Assembly: GCF_000935125.1 (NCBI RefSeq) | Contig: NZ_JRKI01000003.1 | Location: 558,001 to 622,000 of the forward strand | DNA from: Streptomyces natalensis ATCC 27448 | GTDB lineage: Bacteria; Actinomycetota; Actinomycetes; Streptomycetales; Streptomycetaceae | Length of the DNA: 64,000 nt | Direction: 5' to 3' | Shown here: piece by piece, positions 62,027 to 64,000 of the stretch | Layout: every line of letters starts with the position of its first letter | Numbering within the stretch: the stretch's first letter is position 1 | Notes under the pieces: generated by a model | What the model saw: only the letters and a program-made list of their open reading frames with translations | The model's database searches: none | Told to the model about the DNA's origin: nothing | Made by a program: the position numbers and the translations under genes

Positions 62027-63247
62027 TCAGGGAACGTCCGTGCCCAGAACCCGCAGCACCCTCCGCGCCACCTCCCTCCCAATAGGCAGCGACGCTGTGG
62101 CCGCCGGTGACGGCGCGTTGAGGACGTGGACCATGCCCGGGGATTCGGCGAAGAGGAAGTCGTCGACGAGGGTGCCGTCGGGGAGGACGGCCTGGGCGCG
62201 GACGCCGGCGGGGGAGGGCAGGAGGTCCTCCTCGCGGGCGGCCGGGAGGAGGCGGCGGACGGCATCGGCGAAGGCGTGGCGGGAGAGGGAGCGGTGGAGT
62301 TCGCCGGCGCCGTAGCGCCAGTGGCGGCGGGCGATGCGCCAGGAGCCGGGGTAGCCGAGGGTGCCGGCGAGGTCGGTGGGACGGATGGTGCGCCAGGTGT
62401 AGCCCTCGCGGGCGAGGGCGGGGACGGCGTTGGGGCCGATGTGGACGGCGCCGTCGATGCCGCGGGTGAGGTGGACGCCGAGGAAGGGGAAGGCCGGGTC
62501 GGGGACGGGGTAGACCAGGCCGCGGACCAGAGAGGCGCGCTCGGGGGCGAGGGTGAAGTACTCGCCGCGGAAGGGGACGATGCGCATGCCGGGGGCGTCG
62601 CCGGCCAGCCGGGCGATCCGGTCGCAGTGCAGGCCGGCGCAGTTGACCAGCGCACGGGCGCGGTAGACCGTCTCGGAGGCCGTACGGACCGCGACCCGGC
62701 CCGAGCGGCGCCCGATCGTCGTCACCTCGGCGCCGTACACGATCCGGGCCCCGGCGTCGATGGCGAGCGCGGCGTACCGGCGGGCGACCGCGCCGAAGTC
62801 GCAGATGCCGGTCGTGCCGACATGGATGGCGGCCAGGCCGCGCACCTCAGGTTCGTACTCCGCTATCTGGGCGGGGCCCAGCTCGCGCACCGGCAGGCCG
62901 TGCTCCCGGCCGCGCTGGATCAGGCCGTGCAGCCGGGGCAGCTCGCTGCGGTCGGTGGCGACGATCAGCTTGCCGGTGACCTCGTGCGGGATGTCGTGCT
63001 CGGCGCAGAACTTGACCAGCTCGGCCGATCCCTGGAGGGCGTAGCGGGCCTTGAGGGAGCCGGGCGGGTAGTAGATGCCGCTGTGGATCACGCCGCTGTT
63101 GCGGCCGGTCTGGTGGCGGGCGGGCCCCGGTTCCTTCTCCAGCACCACGACGCGGGTGCCCGGCGCGGCGCGCGTGAGCGCATACGCCGTGGAGAGCCCG
63201 ACGATGCCGGCACCGATCACCAGCACATCGCAGTCGTACGCCGCCAC
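62027..63247 (-). CDS. lhgO: L-2-hydroxyglutarate oxidase
   Basis: 406 residues, an FAD-dependent DAO-family enzyme. Dinucleotide motif GAGIVG at 12-17, then LEKEPGPARHQTGRNSGVIHSGIYYPPGSLKA, which is specific for LhgO. RGEYFTL and FLGVHLTRGIDGAVHIGPNAVPA follow, and VHVLNAPSPAATASLPIG closes the FAD site. It oxidises L-2-hydroxyglutarate to 2-oxoglutarate, a repair reaction that may feed electrons to the quinone pool. Single gene, ending in the shared terminator. Confidence 0.93.
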   Translation of the reverse strand: MAAYDCDVLVIGAGIVGLSTAYALTRAAPGTRVVVLEKEPGPARHQTGRNSGVIHSGIYYPPGSLKARYALQGSAELVKFCAEHDIPHEVTGKLIVATDRSELPRLHGLIQRGREHGLPVRELGPAQIAEYEPEVRGLAAIHVGTTGICDFGAVARRYAALAIDAGARIVYGAEVTTIGRRSGRVAVRTASETVYRARALVNCAGLHCDRIARLAGDAPGMRIVPFRGEYFTLAPERASLVRGLVYPVPDPAFPFLGVHLTRGIDGAVHIGPNAVPALAREGYTWRTIRPTDLAGTLGYPGSWRIARRHWRYGAGELHRSLSRHAFADAVRRLLPAAREEDLLPSPAGVRAQAVLPDGTLVDDFLFAESPGMVHVLNAPSPAATASLPIGREVARRVLRVLGTDVP

Positions 63248-63398
63248 TGCACCTCCCCAACCGGACGACCGCAGGCCCGCCCCTGGCCGGGGGCCCGCGC
63301 GTCATTACCGACGACGTACTCCATCATGACGGTCACCACTGACAATGCGGCAGGTACGAGTCGGGGCGGCCCGCCCCGGCGGCCCCGCCCACGGCCCG

Positions 63399-64000
63399 CT
63401 ACGCCGGCGCCGCCAGCAGCGGCCGCGCCCGCTCGCGCAGTTCCACCACCCGCGGCTCGTCGCCGTACGGCTCCAGGCGGTGCAGCAGATCGCGGACGTA
63501 CTCGGTGGTGCGGGCCGAGGAGATCCGGCCGGCCACCTCGACCGCGCGGGTACCCGCCGCGCAGGCCGCGTCCAGATTGCCCGACTCCAGTTCGGCGACC
63601 GCGGACACCACCAGGCGCAGCCCGTGCGAGCGGACGAACTCCTCCGTGGGGCGGGAGAGCGCCTGCTCCGTGAAGCGCCGGACCTGGCGCGGCAGCCGCA
63701 GATCGCGGTAGCACTCGGCGGCGTCGGCGGCGAACCGCTCGTAGGAGTAGAAGTCCAGCCAGGACGGGTCCGGGTCGCCGCTGCGGGAGCGTTCCAGCCA
63801 GCCCTCGGACGCTTTCAGCGCCACCTCGCACGCGCGGGCCTCGCCGGCCTTGGCCTGGGCCCGTGCCTCCACCAGGCGGAAGAAGCTCATGGTGCGCGCC
63901 GTGGCCAGGCCGCGGTTGCGCTCCAGGGCGGCCTGGGCGAGGTCGACGCCCTCGTCGGCGAAGCCGCGGTAGGTCGCCTGGAGGGACATCGATGCCAGGA
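63399..64000 (-). CDS. C-terminal part of a TPR-type regulator, cut by the window edge
   Basis: The frame is open past the right edge, so the N-terminus is missing. The visible ~200 residues are helical repeats typical of tetratricopeptide regions ([84 protein letters not shown]). This resembles the Streptomyces NsdA / sporulation-associated (orf1590-like) family, whose members have an N-terminal helix-turn-helix. The assignment rests on memory of the region. Confidence 0.65.
   Translation of the reverse strand, partial: LASMSLQATYRGFADEGVDLAQAALERNRGLATARTMSFFRLVEARAQAKAGEARACEVALKASEGWLERSRSGDPDPSWLDFYSYERFAADAAECYRDLRLPRQVRRFTEQALSRPTEEFVRSHGLRLVVSAVAELESGNLDAACAAGTRAVEVAGRISSARTTEYVRDLLHRLEPYGDEPRVVELRERARPLLAAPA

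Overview
The window is high-GC actinobacterial DNA with strong third-position GC bias, frequent GTG starts and purine-rich ribosome binding sites. Gene content and order (purC, an lsr2-like gene, purSQL, purF-purM, a DUF3073 gene, valine dehydrogenase, bldC, hrpA, an RG-rich DEAD-box helicase, trmB, lhgO) point to the conserved chromosomal core of a Streptomyces. The order matches my memory of the S. coelicolor SCO4069-SCO4114 region, but I could not check that by search.

Layout. 1-4.0 kb: the end of a hypothetical gene, an N,N-dimethylformamidase-like protein and purC. 4.0-8.7 kb: a drug-exporter-type ABC transporter followed by a sensor kinase and response regulator on the minus strand, framed by two near-identical tRNA-Gly(GCC) genes, plus a structurally odd tRNA-Gly(UCC). 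8.8-17.1 kb: the Lsr2-like protein and the purine genes purS-purQ-purL and purF-purM. 17.3-21.6 kb: DUF3073, valine dehydrogenase, a conserved hypothetical and bldC. 21.7-27.8 kb: tRNA-Asp, hrpA, a membrane protein and a tRNA-Glu/Asp/Phe operon. 27.8-33.2 kb: a membrane metallophosphoesterase, a small zincin, a lipoprotein and a DEAD-box helicase.

33.4-53 kb looks accessory. It starts at tRNA-Lys, directly followed by a truncated tyrosine recombinase whose nucleophile tyrosine has become histidine. Behind it are stress-type genes (a MerR protein, an RsbW-like kinase, DUF5994, a SpoIIE phosphatase, a DEAD-box helicase and a cold-shock protein), a MarR/old-yellow-enzyme pair, and a tightly overlapping five-gene minus-strand operon. 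The operon encodes SbnA- and SbnB-like enzymes (2,3-diaminopropionate synthesis), a large FAD/NAD(P)-binding protein, a cystathionine-synthase-like PLP enzyme and a BenE-family transporter. It is the best candidate for an undescribed small-molecule pathway in the window.

53-64 kb returns to core genes: an M23 peptidase behind a ydaO-type (c-di-AMP) riboswitch, an aldo/keto reductase, a Vsr endonuclease next to a decayed cytosine-C5 methyltransferase, a PrsW-type protease, trmB, a PQQ-repeat membrane protein with a collagen-like Gly-Gln-Pro tract, L-2-hydroxyglutarate oxidase, and the start of a TPR-type regulator cut by the window edge.
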